Shown here in pieces: positions 10,593-22,613 of a stretch of 64,000 bases of DNA. The stretch's first letter is position 1; the number at the start of each line of letters is the position of its first letter. A program made the position numbers and the translations under genes. The DNA is taken from the NCBI GenBank assembly GCA_022376465.1, contig JACDTU010000005.1, positions 50,001-114,000 of the forward strand, read 5' to 3'. A model generated the notes under the pieces. It saw only the letters and a program-made list of their open reading frames with translations, made no database searches and was not told the origin of the DNA. This DNA comes from Cubamyces lactineus (Eukaryota; Basidiomycota; Agaricomycetes; Polyporales; Polyporaceae).

Positions 10593-13500
10593 TGAGATTT
10601 CCGCGATGTCTTTGACGAAGCGACGTTCTCCACATTACCGGAACATCGACCCTGGGATCATGCTATTGAGCTATTGCTGAACGCAAAACCTTATTGTGGA
10701 AAGATCTACCCAATGACGTTGAGCGAGCAGGAAGCACTGGATGCGTTTCTCGAAGAAAACCTTTGTACGGGGAGGATTCGTCCTTCTAAATCTCCATGGG
10801 GAGCCCCGTTCTTCTTCGTCAAGAAAAAGGACAGGAAGCTACGGCCAGTCCAGGACTACCGTAAGCTAAACGACATGACGAAAAAGAACAAGTACCCCCT
10901 TTACCCCTGATGTCAGAGCTTATCGACCGTCTCAAGAAGGCGAAACACTTCACAAAGCTCGACATTAGATGGGGATATAACAATATCCGTATGAAGGAAG
11001 GAGATGAGGAGCTAGCTGCATTCATTACGAACCGTGGACTGTACGAACCACTAGTCATGTTCTTCAGACTCACGAACTCCCCCTCAATGTTTCAAATGAT
11101 GATGGACGCCATATTCCAGGACCTAGTCTTATCCGGGAAGGTAGTCATTTACCTGGACGATATCATCATTTTCACGGAAACATTGGAGGAGCACCGAAAA
11201 ATAGTTCGCGAAGTGTTAGCCGTGCTGCGAAAACATCGGTTGACCTGCAAACCAGAGAAGTGCGAGTTTGAAACACAGGAAACCAAATACCTCGAGTTTA
11301 TCATCTCTCCTGGCAAGGTTCGCATGGACCCTGCGAAAGTAGCCAGAGTAACCGAGTGGCCGGTACCCACGTGTAAAAAAGAACTACAGGCATTTCTTGG
11401 CTTCGTGAACTTTTGCAGACGCTTTATCAAGGACTTTGCAAAGATCGCGACCCCCTTAAACCGGTTGACTGGGCTAGTCGACTGGAAATGGGGAGATGAA
11501 GAACAAGAAGCTTTTGAAGGGATCAAACGCACCATCACATCATCACCAGTGTTAGCCATACCAAATGATGATGATCCCTTCAAAGTGGAATGTGACGCGT
11601 CCAAGTTCGCGATCGGAGCAGAGTTATCACAGAAGCAGGACGGTGTCTGGAGACCAGTGGCATTCCTTTCTAAATTGTTATCTCCCGCAGAAAGGAACTA
11701 CAAGATCTATGATCGAGAGATGTTGGCAGTTATGGTAGCACTGGATGAATGGCGACATTTCCTTGTAGGCGCACGACATCAGTTTGAGATTCATACCGAG
11801 TACAAGAATCTTGAATACTTCCGTAAACCTCAGCGGCTCAATCACAGGCAGGAGCGTTGGGTATTGGAGCTTGCCAATTATGACTTTAAGCTCATCCACA
11901 AACCTGGGAAAAGTATGACAAAGCCAGATGCATTATCGAGATGCCCCGACCACACAAGGGACGACTCACACAATGATGATGTAGTCATGCTGAAACCGCA
12001 CTTGTTTGCTGTTATCTCTGTCGACGGTACCACGCGAATCCGGGAGGACTGTGTCAAACTATTGGACTTTATGGACAGATCAGTGATGGAAAGTTTGGGA
12101 AATGATGGACTGTTCTCACAGACCGAGGACGGTCTAGTCTACAGATGGGGGAAGTTAGTAGTGCCAAACAATTTTGCGCTTCGTGGCCAGATCATGTCGT
12201 CACATCACGACTCAGTTGCAGCCGGACATCCCGGTGCAGCAAAGACACAAGATCTGATCATGAGATCTTATTGGTGGCCTTCAATCAGAAAAGACGTGCG
12301 AAAGTACGTCAAAGGCTGTCATGTGTGTCAGACGACGAAGATAGACCGGCAGAAATGAGCAGCACCACTAAATCCAAACCCCATCCCGGACCGGAACTGG
12401 CAGTACATATCAGTGGACATGATCACGCACCTGCCACCAGCCTTAGGGTACAACGCCATTCTGGTCATCATAGACATGAAGTCTAAGGACTACATTGCGA
12501 TTCCCTGCACGGATGAACTGTCATCAGAAGGATGGGCTAATTTACTGTTCACACACGTCGTCACCATGCACGGACTTCCTGAGAAGATCTGGTCCGATCG
12601 GGGATCGATCTTTGTTTCATCATTCATCAGAGATCTATACCGGAAACTGGGGATCAAAGGCAATCCTAGCACCGCCTATCATCCACAGACAGACGGGCAG
12701 ACAGAACGTATGAACCAGGAAATAGAAACCTACCTGCACATATTCACCAATCATCGACAAGACGACTGGCCCAATTGGTTACTGCTGGCAGCGTTCGCAT
12801 ACCAGAACCGAGTGCATTCTGCGACAGGATATTCCCCTTTCTTCATGACGCATGGACATCACCCGTACACTGGTGTAGAGGTCAAAACTTCTGTTCCAAA
12901 CGAATTGGCCGAGCAGTTCGCATTGCGAATGAAGGCGATTCAACAAAGAGCATCAGAGGCGCTAATCAAGGCCAAAGATGCCATGAAACGGAAGTACAAC
13001 CAACACAAGCAAGAATCTCAGAACTATCAGATCGGAGATTGGGTTTACGTTGACACCACACACCTTTGAACTGACCGCCCTACCAAGAAGTTCGAAGATA
13101 AGCGTTATGGGCCCTTTCAGGTCGAGAAGAAGATCGGAGCCGCCGCCTATCAGCTGAAGCTTCCTTGGAAGTGGAAGGCAATACATCCAGTGTTCAATGA
13201 AGTACAATCGTCCCCTGCCAACGCCCCAACATTCCCAAACCAGAAACGACCTGCAGTAGTAGTTCCGGAACTTTTGGACAAGGAAAAGGAACCGGAAGAA
13301 ATACTCGACTCCAAGGTCGTGCGTGGTGGACTACAGTATTTGGTTAAATGGCAGAATCTTCCCCGATCTGAGAACACTTGGGAAAAGCGCGCATCCCTAC
13401 TACCCACGTACAAACCTCTTATTGATACATTCCATAGAAACAACCCCACCGCTGCACGAGTACCTACCATCCTCATTCCACCCCTAGCACAACAAGCACG

Positions 13501-13603
13501 ATCACTACGAAACGAATATGGAGATGCCTATGACGCTGACTCTTGGGACTATTGGGACCGTGTTTGGACGTCTTGGAAGGAAAACCCTACTCCTGTTCAA
13601 TGA
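10593..13603 (+). pseudogene. Element A Pol (RT-RNase H-integrase-chromodomain), broken
   Basis: RT begins at about 10680 ([16 protein letters not shown]). A two-base gain near 10900 shifts the frame just before MSELIDRLKKAKHFTKLD. From 10910 the frame is continuous to 13603 except TGA at 12356-12358 and 13067-13069, both where arginine would fit. RT shows YLDDI (about 11155). RNase H has the DASKFAIG and DREMLAV segments. Integrase has HHCC (CHVCQ at about 12325) and D-D-E (VDMITHLP, SDRGSIF, TDGQTERMNQ). The C-terminal chromodomain (about 13300-13430) has LVKWQNLP. All catalytic residues seen are present, but the stops and shift make it non-coding as a whole. Confidence 0.9.
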
Positions 13604-13609
13604 TACTTA

Positions 13610-13826
13610 CAGTGACTTACAAAACTATTGCCATGTTTCGCACTCTTTGAATGGGAAGGCTGTATCTCCACCATTTTTGACTCAATGACCATCATTCAAC
13701 TACCAATAGAAAGGTGTGCATCCTGGCTTTCCTACGGCATGCTAATCACGTGATTTGAAGCTCTGGAAGCGGAGATATTCCCTACTCTTTGGAGCAAGTG
13801 CATGGCAATAGTTTTGTTGCTGGCCC
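13610..13826 (+). repeat. Left 217-bp TIR of the Tc1/mariner element
   Basis: It is inverted relative to 25579-25795. It carries the 16-bp motif CAAAACTATTGCCATG at its outer end (13620-13635) and the same motif in reverse orientation at its inner end (13801-13816). Both positions are conserved in the right TIR (25770-25785 and 25589-25604). They are plausible transposase binding sites. Confidence 0.9.
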
Positions 13827-13860
13827 AAATCATGACCAAGATCCATACATTTCAGGCAGT

Positions 13861-14876
13861 CTAATACTTGGTGTACCCCCCCTTGGCCTTCAACACAGCT
13901 GCAACCCTCCTAGGCATGCTCTCAATCAAGTCCCTGCACTCCTTGACTGAAATCTCCTCCCACTCTGCCTCTACCCTCTTCCACAACTCATCAATTGATA
14001 CCGGTGGCTCCTTGTGGCTGGCCAGCTTGCGTTTGAGGATACTCCAGAGGTGCTCGATAGGGTTGAGGTCAGGAGATTGGGCTGGCCACTCCATAACCTC
14101 AAAACCATGGTCTTTGAATCAGGTTTTGGCCTTCTTGCTGGTGTGCTTGGGATCGTTGTCCTGCTGAAAGACAATGTCATCAGGGGTTTGGCCCCAATAC
14201 TCAAGGCTATCCTGCAGTGCATCCTCCAGGATGCTGACATAGAGGTTGGCGTCCATCTTGCCCTCAATCTTCATCGCATATCCAGGCCCCTCCCACCCAA
14301 AACAGCCCCAGAGCATCAAACTTCCACCACCATACTTCATTGTGCCCTCCACCAGCCGTGAACTGAGGCCCTCCCCAGTCTTCTTCCACACCCACTTCCT
14401 CCCATCTGACCCCAGACGATTGATCTTGGTCTCATCTGACCAGATAACCCTCTTCCAGTCCTCCAGAGTCCAGTCCTGGTGGGCCAAAGCAAAGTCTAGC
14501 CGCGCACAGATGTGACACTTCAGAAGAGCGGGCATTTACGCTTCACAACGGCCTTCATTCCATGCTTCTTGAGATGGCGATGCACCGTTTGAGTGGAGAC
14601 TGGCTTTGTGCAGACATCCTCCAACTTTTTGTGGACATCCACAGCTGTATCAGCTTCTCCAGAGCAGATAAGGCACTGTGCATAGTTGATGGTGGTGGAA
14701 GAAAGCTTGGATGGACAGCCTCCCTTGGACTTTAGAAGGTAGAAACAAAGTTTGGAACAAATCTTGCTAATTGTAGAGGTGTGGACACCAGTTTAGGTAG
14801 AGATTTGACTCAAGGAAAGGCCTTGGTCAAGCAGAGAGAGAATATCATTCACAGTTTGCTGAGGGAGAGGTTGCAT
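13861..14876 (-). pseudogene. Tc1-family DD34E transposase (broken)
   Basis: It is read on the minus strand from ATG 14876. The N-terminal helix-turn-helix region (VNDILSLLDQGLSLSQIST, VHTSTISK) contains an in-frame TAA at about 14797. A frameshift near 14520 follows KRKCPL. The catalytic domain shows the three acidic residues in SDETKIN, QQDNDPKHTS and DLNPIEHLW, with 34 residues between the second and third (DD34E, Tc1 class). A TGA at 14119-14121 replaces the Trp expected before FKDHGFEV. The protein ends GGYTKY at 13861, 34 bp from the TIR. Function would be cut-and-paste transposition at TA; this copy is dead. Confidence 0.92.
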
Positions 14877-14877
14877 G

Positions 14878-14910
14878 CATCAGGAAAAACCGCCTGAGCA
14901 GATGAGCACT
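14878..14910 (+). repeat. Left terminal inverted repeat of the Plavaka element
   Basis: The 33-bp sequence pairs with 25412-25444 with five mismatches. A perfect 12-bp palindrome, CACTTATAAGTG (14917-14928), follows it. Positions 14911-15405 hold no gene that I can see. Confidence 0.75.
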
Positions 14911-15405
14911 AACTTTCACTTATAAGTGCTGATGAGAGCAAAGTTAGCACACCCTCTCAGTGAGAGCTAATTAGATAGGTCCCTTTGCTAGTCTAGATGG
15001 AATCGGCAGCTAATTACAATAATTTGTCGCTCGATGATACAGATTTATTCATTCTACGCTCGCAGCCACAAGCTGGTGCATTCTCGATATTACGTTCGCA
15101 TTGTCATGTTTCTCCGGGTACAGGAAATAGTATCTATAGTGCTACTCAATGGAATTAAATGGGGTGTACAAATATATGGTGACTACGGAAACTAAAACGA
15201 GGAGGTAGTGAGATTGCGTGGACTCAGATACGGATGATAGATCAGTGAGTACAGGGTATCAAGAGGCAGGCGGCAACGAAGGTTTACTCCCGTGCCATGG
15301 CTTCGATGTTGAGAAAGCTCTTGCGCGGTTGCGCAGAGCGACCACGCTCTCCTAATGGCATGCTGTTTGTTACAATGTTAGTTCCAAGTTTACATGCTAG
15401 GCACA

Positions 15406-18139
15406 TCATCGTACGCACCTAATCTGACGCCAGAGGCCATACATGAGGACGTGATATTGGGTTGGGCCCTGCACTCGAATTGCAGATAGCTCTTGTATAT
15501 GATCCGTGTATATGCCGGAATAGTCGTTCGTACTGAAGTTGCGTGGTTGCTTGTAACCCTGCTTGCAGTCGTCGATGGCTGCGTGCAACTGTATGGTATG
15601 TCATGATGTCAGTAGTGTACGTGAGTACAGGGAACTGATGGCACGTTACCGTGGTAGCAACGAGAGCGAGCATCGGCGCTGGAATCTCCTTCTCATCCGG
15701 CTTGTCAGGGAGCGTCGACTCAAAACGCTGAGAAATTTTGAAACCAAAGCTTGTTGGGCATTTGAAGAATGCAACACGGAGCATTTTGACGAACATGGGC
15801 GGGCTGTATGGCTTCGCGTCCTCGATGGTTTTGTTCTAAAAGTACAACATCAGCGAATAGCAGCGTGATTAGGTCAGTAGTGCACTCACCCGATAATCGA
15901 ACAGGTTATATACCGGAGCCCATCCTGGAGCCAGTCGCCCATATCCTGATCTCCAAAGACAAGGCCAAAGGCAGTTCACGGCTGGCTGTCTGCGAGCTTG
16001 CGTACATTCCCGCGGAGCGTAGAAATCCTCTGCGCAGGCTAGGAAGTCAGTGGTTAGTTATTGTATATATCAGCCAAGTATACGGGCAATGTTGAGGACA
16101 TACCAGCCGTACGAGCTCGTACGAGTAGTCGTCCTTCTTCTTGAGGCGGTTAACCATGTCGCCATAGCCAAATTCAGCTGCTGCCTTCAGCATTGCCCGA
16201 TATATGATCTTCGCGCTGTCCTGGCTGCCGTCAGGGAAGGCGTTCTTGATGCAGATGTCTGTGAGCATAGTGAAGATAGCGCGTGTGAGGACACGTCGAA
16301 CGCGACGATGCTGGTCGCCAAGCTTCAGCTTTCCAGACGTGGGAGGAACAATATCGATGCCAGAGTCTTCAGAGTCAGACGCGCTTGAAGAGGCATCTTC
16401 AATCTCCAAATCTCCGTGTGCAACCTTGCCATGCCTCTGCCACACGGAGAGAAGGTCAGCGAAGTGGACCACAGGCATAGATTGGGCAGACCTTTGAGGA
16501 CTTCCGTGAGTGATTTGAGTTCGCTGTGTCATGCTTATGGCTAGCCTTCGCTGCCGTGTGCTTGCCTGAGGAATCGTTCCCCCTGCTATTGCCATCATTG
16601 ATAAACCTCGGGACCTGTGAGGTATCATGTTAACATGGAAATGGGGCGGGGAGCAGGAGAGTTACCTCGTCAATATGCTTACGTTGACCTGGATGGTAGA
16701 AATCATCAGCACAGCAGACAAGTAAGCAGAGCGCAACATAGAGCGGGTACTTACGTTCTGTCTTCTTGCGGGACTCTTCGCTGCCACGGGCATGGCTGTT
16801 TTCTCGCTGTTTCGCAGCTTTCCGAGGGGGCTAGTAGATATGAGTAATCTCAGCTCAATATATTGTTTGGAAGCGGCGAGCTGACCTCATGCGCAGAGTC
16901 GCTCTCATCGTCACCCCAGGGATGTACTACATCTCGCATAACCCGTTTCTTTGCCCTGTTAACCTTCGAGAGACTTCTTGATGTATGGCAAGGAGAGTGC
17001 GAAGAGCGCGAGCGTACTTCACTCGACTTGTATTGGTGGTTGCCCATGTCCTCGTTATCAGATGCATGTTCCGATCCAGAGGGCGATTGAGAGTGTGGTG
17101 GGGAGCGGGTCATGCTGGTTGTCCTGTGCTTGACGGTGGCCTGTTTACGATGATTTCTGGGATCGTCATCGTCGTTCTCCACCCAACGGACTGCCTATGG
17201 GGTCCATGTCAGTAATCTCCGCACAAGCACCGATGAGCGCTTCATCGACTCGCCTCGTCGTGGAACATCTTCTCAAGCGCTGGAGGGTCCGCTTCCATGG
17301 CCTCGAGTGCTTGGTCTTCGTCATCCGACCTCTCTACCTCAGCATCCTCCTCACCGCCACTGGATGGTGTGGATTCGCCTTCAGCACTGGCACTTTTGAC
17401 TATTTCGTTGTCGTGCTTCCTTGCTGGCTGGTCGGTTCTCTTCCGAAGCCGGGGAGGTATTGATCTTGTCTCTTTGCCTTTGTCATCCCCTGTACTTGGG
17501 CCCATGGTGCCAAGCTTCGTCTAGATTGCAGAGGTGAGCAGCATTACCTCATGCAGATTGGGCTAATGAATACCTTCTGTGCAGGCTGCGACGGGGGACC
17601 ACCTCTCTGGTTACTGCCGGGCACGTCACCCTCAAGGTCGCTGGAGTCAACGTCCATACGAGGCGCACGATAGCGAGTTGTGTTTATCGCTTTCGCTAGC
17701 GATGCAGCACCTGAATGTTTCTTGTCTGAACGTTCTGTCCGAAGGTCAGTCCGCTGGTATTGTTTTGGATGCTTCGCTGCTCACCGTCGTCTTCAGGTAC
17801 AGCATCTTCCTGTGATTGCGCGCTTTGGGCAACTTCGCGTGACTTCGACTTCGACTTTCCGTGGTTCCAGCTCAGGATCAGGGCCTCCCATGCTGCAAGT
17901 GGGTCAGTATTAGGTAGCAAGGTACGTAGGATGAGCTGATACCTTGTCGCATGGCTACCTTACTCTTCCGGGACGCTGCATACTGACGCATTAGTAGTCT
18001 GTCTGTGTATGGACATAGAGCGATGCGCACCACGGCCTCGCTGACTACCAGACTGAGGCCCCGCATTGTCTTCCTCATGCCCTCCATCGGACTGCAGGTC
18101 GGAGTCGGAGAGAACGATAGGCTGGCGCTGTTTGCCCAT
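15406..18139 (-). pseudogene. DUF6532-domain protein gene, many exons, one internal TGA
   Basis: It starts at ATG 18139. Hand splicing gives about a dozen exons with 49-70 nt introns and continuous frame. The N-terminal half is disordered, charged and Ser-rich (AWEALILSWNHGKSKSKSRE, acidic runs). The C-terminal half is the DUF6532 domain: RRVRRVLTRAIFTMLTDICI, PAQRISTLRGNVRKLADSQP, PYSPPMFVKMLRVAFF, IPAPMLALVATT and a YHVLMYGLW end; stop at 15406-15408. One intron (about 17190-17250) seems to use a GC donor. The only lesion seen is TGA at 15976-15978 after SQP, where CGA would restore Arg. The family is large in Agaricomycetes and of unknown function. Its place inside the Plavaka TIRs suggests it moves with the transposon. 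Confidence 0.85.
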
Positions 18140-18618
18140 AGCCTCGGGGAGGGGGTCACAGTAGATCGGTACGTAGTTCTGTCAAAGAGCGTGTAATGCG
18201 AGTACTAAGATGTAGAGAATGGAAGGAAAAAATGAGCAGGAAAAGTAGAACAAATCAAGCGAAGGAGCAGCCAGCCATGCCAGCAGCAAAGAGAGAAGGA
18301 CGGTTGGCAAGGTGAGCCTCGCGACCCACGGTTTGTGGGCTCCACCGTCACAATGTGGGGTCACGGTAGCGAGATCATGACCCCAATGGTTCCACACACT
18401 TCGATGGCTGTTGCTTGTTGGTGAGGCACTCTCTTCCACGCACAATCATCTGCTTAATCTCTTTGTCAACATTCCTCTCAGCCGTCTCTGTCCTGCCAAA
18501 GCAGCGTTCTGAGCTTTCATACCAGCCTGCTCGCTTCTTCTACTACGACTCAGACTTGCGCAGTGCCGTCCTTCTGGATATCTATAGGCTCACACAATAC
18601 ATTCATTTTCCTGATACT
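18140..18618. promoter_or_regulatory. Divergent intergenic region between DUF6532 and Plavaka transposase genes
   Basis: This 479-bp region separates the two divergent start codons, so it should contain both promoters. No clear TATA box or repeat stood out. Confidence 0.5.
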
Positions 18619-18872
18619 ATGTCAGCCCGCACTCGGATATGCCCTGGTTGTTCAAGATCGTTCACAGTTACAGGTTATTCAAGCCATCTGCAGCAAACTA
18701 GCAGAGTTGCGTGCATTGCTGTCCGCAATGGTGAGCTTGGCAGCAGTTCCGACGACCTCTCCCATAGCAGCTCGCCCTCAACTAGCCGCGTATCATCAAC
18801 AACCGGTGATAATGGTATACCTCAGGCCGCAAACTCAGACCCTAATCTCCCAAGTGAACCTGAATCAGTCAC
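18619..18872 (+). pseudogene. Plavaka transposase, N-terminal fragment (zinc finger)
   Basis: From ATG 18619 it encodes MSARTRICPGCSRSFTVTGY and continues with a CxxC...H...C zinc-finger-like motif (CPGC, SHLQQTSRVAC) followed by a Ser-rich linker. This finger opens the protein in the Plavaka family. The frame runs straight into the LTR of gypsy C at 18873 and is cut there. The next recognisable transposase sequence is at about 22614, and the intervening family-typical region is absent, so sequence was lost when C inserted or rearranged. Confidence 0.8.
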
Positions 18873-19578
18873 TGTTACGCTCCGTGCTGTAACCCCGAAG
18901 TCCGAACCCCGAACCCCTGTACTCCGCTCCTTACTCCGCACTACGTACTCCGCTTCCCCGTACTCCGTTCTTCCGTACCCCGTACCCCCGACTCCGTTCT
19001 CCGTACTCCGCACTTCGTACTCCGTACTTCGGACTTTCCCCGACCCCATGACTTACATGTCTCAGATAACTCCTCATGGCGCTACCTACATGAGGCTTTT
19101 GCTTACTGAGCTATCTACGTTATCTTACCCTTGGCAAGTTACTTCGTACTTTCGTTCTTCTCCTTCCTATCACGTACATCTCTTATTGTTTCTATCGGGT
19201 TTCTGACTTAGTATAAATACTGCCCTGGAATGTAGTAGCTACTCAGTTCAAAAATCTCGTTAACCTTGTACACTCGTCTTTTTGGACTTCTAGTCCGTAC
19301 TCCGACACTCAACCCCGACCCCCTAGTCCGACCAACCTTTGTTCCCTTCCTACCAACCCCCTTCGACCCAACCCCGTTCCCAAGTCCGACCTCCGTCCCA
19401 TCAAGTCCGTACTCCATAGTCTGCAAATAGAGGACATCGAGTCGGAACCCGTGCGTTACTAATAGTTTCGCGAAAGTCCTCACCCCAGTGCTAGTCCGAC
19501 CTCCGGTCGTACTCCGACCCCGAGCACCGTCCAAGTCCCGACCACCGGAGTTGTACCCCCGGACGGCACGGTCCTAAC
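18873..19578 (+). repeat. Likely 5' LTR of element C
   Basis: It starts TGTTA and ends TAACA, a short inverted pair usual for LTRs. The 3' limit is inferred because no second LTR exists. Degenerate ACTCCGT repeats fill 18885-19040 and again 19280-19420. A TATA-like GTATAAATAC at 19211-19220 is the likely core promoter. Confidence 0.65.
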
Positions 19579-19610
19579 AGTATTTCCGAACTCACCGGGT
19601 TTCACTCAAT

Positions 19611-21035
19611 ATGTCCACTCGAACCGTAGTCCGCACTCAGACTCAATCTCGCGCTCTAGAGCAAGAAGACCCCGCCGAGAACTGGAGTGGCTGGACAGCT
19701 CGCCGAGGCGACTCAGCGACGCAAGAAGAAGCTACTCCGAGCCGCCGCGGGCAGTTCGCTCAAACGATCGTCGAAGCGTCCTCCGATGGGGACGACGAAG
19801 GTGACCCGCCTCAGCCTCTGGTCATCTCTACCACGACTGCCTCGCAGGTACCCCGAGAGCCATCTCCGGGGAACCCGTTCTCCGAGGGTCAGCCTTCAGG
19901 TCCGAGCCACGGGCCTCCAGGTCCTCCGGACAACGACCCACAAGGACCGGGAGACGACGACACTAGCTCAAGCTCGGACTCCTCCGACTCTGAAGACCGA
20001 GTTCAGTCGCAACTAGCGACCGCGATCTCCCTCATCGCGCGTACCCTCGAACGTACTACCGCTCCAACTTAGGCGGTTACCCAACCCTCGAGCAACAAGT
20101 GGCATAATGTCCACGAGCCGAACCAGTTCGATGGGTCCGACCCCAACAAACTCCGGTCTTTCTTCACGCAGTTGGAACTTGTCTTCAAGGCCCGACCCCG
20201 AACCTTCGACTCTGATGAGAAGAAAGTAACCTACGCCATGTCCTTCCTCAAGGGCACCACGCTACAGTGGTTCGAGCCATACCTCCTCGAAGGCGACTCG
20301 GACAACCCCCCCATCTTCCTCACATCATATGACCACTTCCAGGAGGAACTCCGAGTGAACTTCGGTCCCTACGACGCCTCCGGAGCTGCGGAGCACGAGC
20401 TGATGAACCTCCGGATGGGCGACAACCAGCGGATAGCTAAGTACATCACTCAGTTCACCCACCTCGCCACTCAAGTCCGCTGGGGTAATGCTCCGCTCCG
20501 GTACCGGTTCTACGACGGACTTCCGAACCATCTCAAGGACCGCATCTCCGAGGTCGGCAAGCCCGAGACCCTGGTGGCCCTCCGCGACCTCGCGCAGTCG
20601 ATCGACAACCGCTACTGGGAGCGCAAGGCCGAGGTCTCGCGCGAGTTCGGACCTTCCAAGTCCGGCAGCAAGTCGACCTCCGACTCCAAGTCCTCCAACT
20701 CCGGCAACAAGTCCGGAGGCAACAACTCCGGACAGGCCTCCTCGTCTACCCCGTCCAAGTCCGGCAATTCCGGTACTTCGTCGAAGTCTCCTAAGACTCC
20801 GAAGACCCCGGCCAAGACATACGCTGACAAGCTCAGTAAGGACGGAAAGCTCACCCCCGAGGAGCGTCAACGCCGTTTCGCCAACAATCTCTGTCTCTTC
20901 TGCGGTTGAGCTGGTCATACCGCGAGTGCTTGTCCGAAGAAGACCTCGTCCACGACTAAGGGTCGCGCCGCTCAGGCCAACCCCGCTCCTGCTGCGCCTG
21001 CTCCGGCTGCAGCCCCGAAGGAGACAAAAAATTAG
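19611..21035 (+). pseudogene. Element C Gag, two internal stops
   Basis: ATG 19611 opens a frame kept to TAG 21033-21035 except for TAG at 20070-20072 and TGA at 20907-20909. The N-terminal part is acidic and Pro-rich. The capsid-like Ty3 Gag region (FDGSDPNKLRSFFTQLELVF, YFYDGLPNHL-type segment) spans about 20120-20640. A Ser/Lys-rich spacer follows, then a CCHC knuckle CLFCG-stop-AGHTASAC: the TGA lies inside the finger where family members have Arg. Gag would form the particle; this copy yields only fragments unless stops are read through. Confidence 0.88.
21026..21032 (+). other. Putative -1 frameshift site of element C (A AAA AAT)
   Basis: In the gag frame the codons read ACA AAA AAT TAG. 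The heptamer A AAA AAT fits the X XXY YYZ slippery pattern. A -1 slip gives AAA AAA TTA GTC and enters the pol frame, which stays open from 21026 to the end of the element. The gag stop follows immediately. Confidence 0.65.
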
Positions 21036-22613
21036 TCCGCGGTCCTCCGAACTCCGTACCCCGTGAGGACCGCGTTGACTCCTCCGGTACGGAGATCCTC
21101 AGGCTCAACGTGTCCGCTCTTTCCGACCCCCATGCACTCCTCCTCGACTTGTACTCCGATCCTATCCCAACTCTGTTCCACGCCCTTATCGACTCCGGTT
21201 CCTCCCATTGTTTCATCGACTCCGATTTCGTGACTACGTATCAACTCCCAACTACCGCCGTAATCCTGCTCCGTCTACAGCTTTTTGACGGTACTTCTAA
21301 CCACCTGATTACTTCGTTTACCACCCTGCCCGTACATTTTCCGTCTGGAGAAGTCCTCAATATAGATTTCTATGTCACTCCGCTCGACAAGTCCGTGTCT
21401 GCCGTTCTGGGATACAGCTGGCTCTCCGCCTACAATCCGTTGATTGACTGGAAGAAGCACAGCATCCAATTCCGTTCCGCACCCCCGCCACGTCCTGTTT
21501 CTGACACCATGGTACCCCTGCCAGCTCCGGCTGAGCGTACTCCGTCTACTCCGCCTAATCCGGAACTACCGGCTTCTCCTACTCCGACCTCCGTACCCCG
21601 GATCTCTCTTGTGAACGCTGCTGCTTTCGCTCGAGCTTGCAAACTCCCGGGGTCCGCGAGTTATACCCTGAATCTGTCTACACCGGACTTGGCTACTGCG
21701 CGAAGTTCGTCCATCTCCGATTCTTCCCCGGACCTCACCGAAGTTCCGGAGGAGTACCACGAGTTCGCGGACGTCTTCAGCAAAACCAAGGCCGACATCC
21801 TACCGGAGCATCGCCCCTACGACCTAAAGATCGACCTGGAAGAAGGGGCTACTCCGCCACTCGGACCTATCTACTCCCTCTCAAAACTCGAGCTCGACAC
21901 GCTTTGGGAGTACATCGATGAGAACCTCCGATCGGGGTTCATACGTCCGTCCAACTCCCCCTGCGGAGCTCCCGTCCTCTTTGTCAAAAAGAAGGACGGA
22001 TCTCTTCGCCTTTGCGTGGACTACCGGGGTTTGAATAAGATCACCCGGAAGGACCGCTACCCCCTTCCTCTCGTCTCAGACTTGCTGGACGCGCCTCGGA
22101 AGGCCCGGATCTATACCAAAATCGACCTCCGTCACGCCTACAACCTAGTCCGCATAGCCCCCGGAGATGAGTGGAAGACCGCGTTTTGGACCCGCTACGG
22201 GTCCTTCGAATGGTTAGTCATGCCGTTCGGACTTTCTAACGCGCCCGCTGCCTTTCAGCGGTTCGTCAATGACATCTTCGCGGACATGCTCGATGTGTGC
22301 ATTATCGTCTACCTGGACGACATCCTCATCTACTCTGACAACCCCGAGCAACACTGCAAGCACGTCAAAGAGGTACTCCGGCGACTCCGCAAGCACCGGC
22401 TTTATGCCCGCGCTGACAAGTGCGAGTTCCACACCGACTCCGTCGAGTACCTCGGGTACATCCTCTCTCCCACCGGACTTACCATGGCGGAGTCGAAGGT
22501 TAAAGCGATCTTGGATTGGCCTGAACCCCGGAAGGTCCGTGACATACAGTCGTTCCTGGGGTTCGCGAACTTCTATCGACGGTTTATTCCAAACTACTCC
22601 GAGATCGTACTAC
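21036..22613 (+). pseudogene. Element C Pol, protease and partial RT
   Basis: The frame is continuous. The protease has [14 protein letters not shown] at about 21185 and the ILGYSWL-type flap region ([16 protein letters not shown]). The linker EFADVFSK leads to RT with [30 protein letters not shown] and the catalytic YLDDILIY (about 22310). The RT thumb ends at [18 protein letters not shown], after which the sequence is Plavaka. No stop is seen in this part; the loss of the 3' half is what kills it. Confidence 0.9.

Larger units (their letters stand above)
18873..22613 (+). mobile_element. Element C: Ty3/gypsy copy truncated inside RT
   Basis: A 5' LTR (about 18873-19578, TGTTACG...CCTAACA), gag (19611-21035) and the start of pol are present. 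The copy then ends abruptly in RT after [11 protein letters not shown] at about 22613, where Plavaka sequence resumes. There is no RNase H, integrase or 3' LTR, and no target duplication can be assessed. The DNA is strikingly rich in TCCG and CTCCGTA words in both LTR and coding parts. Confidence 0.87.
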
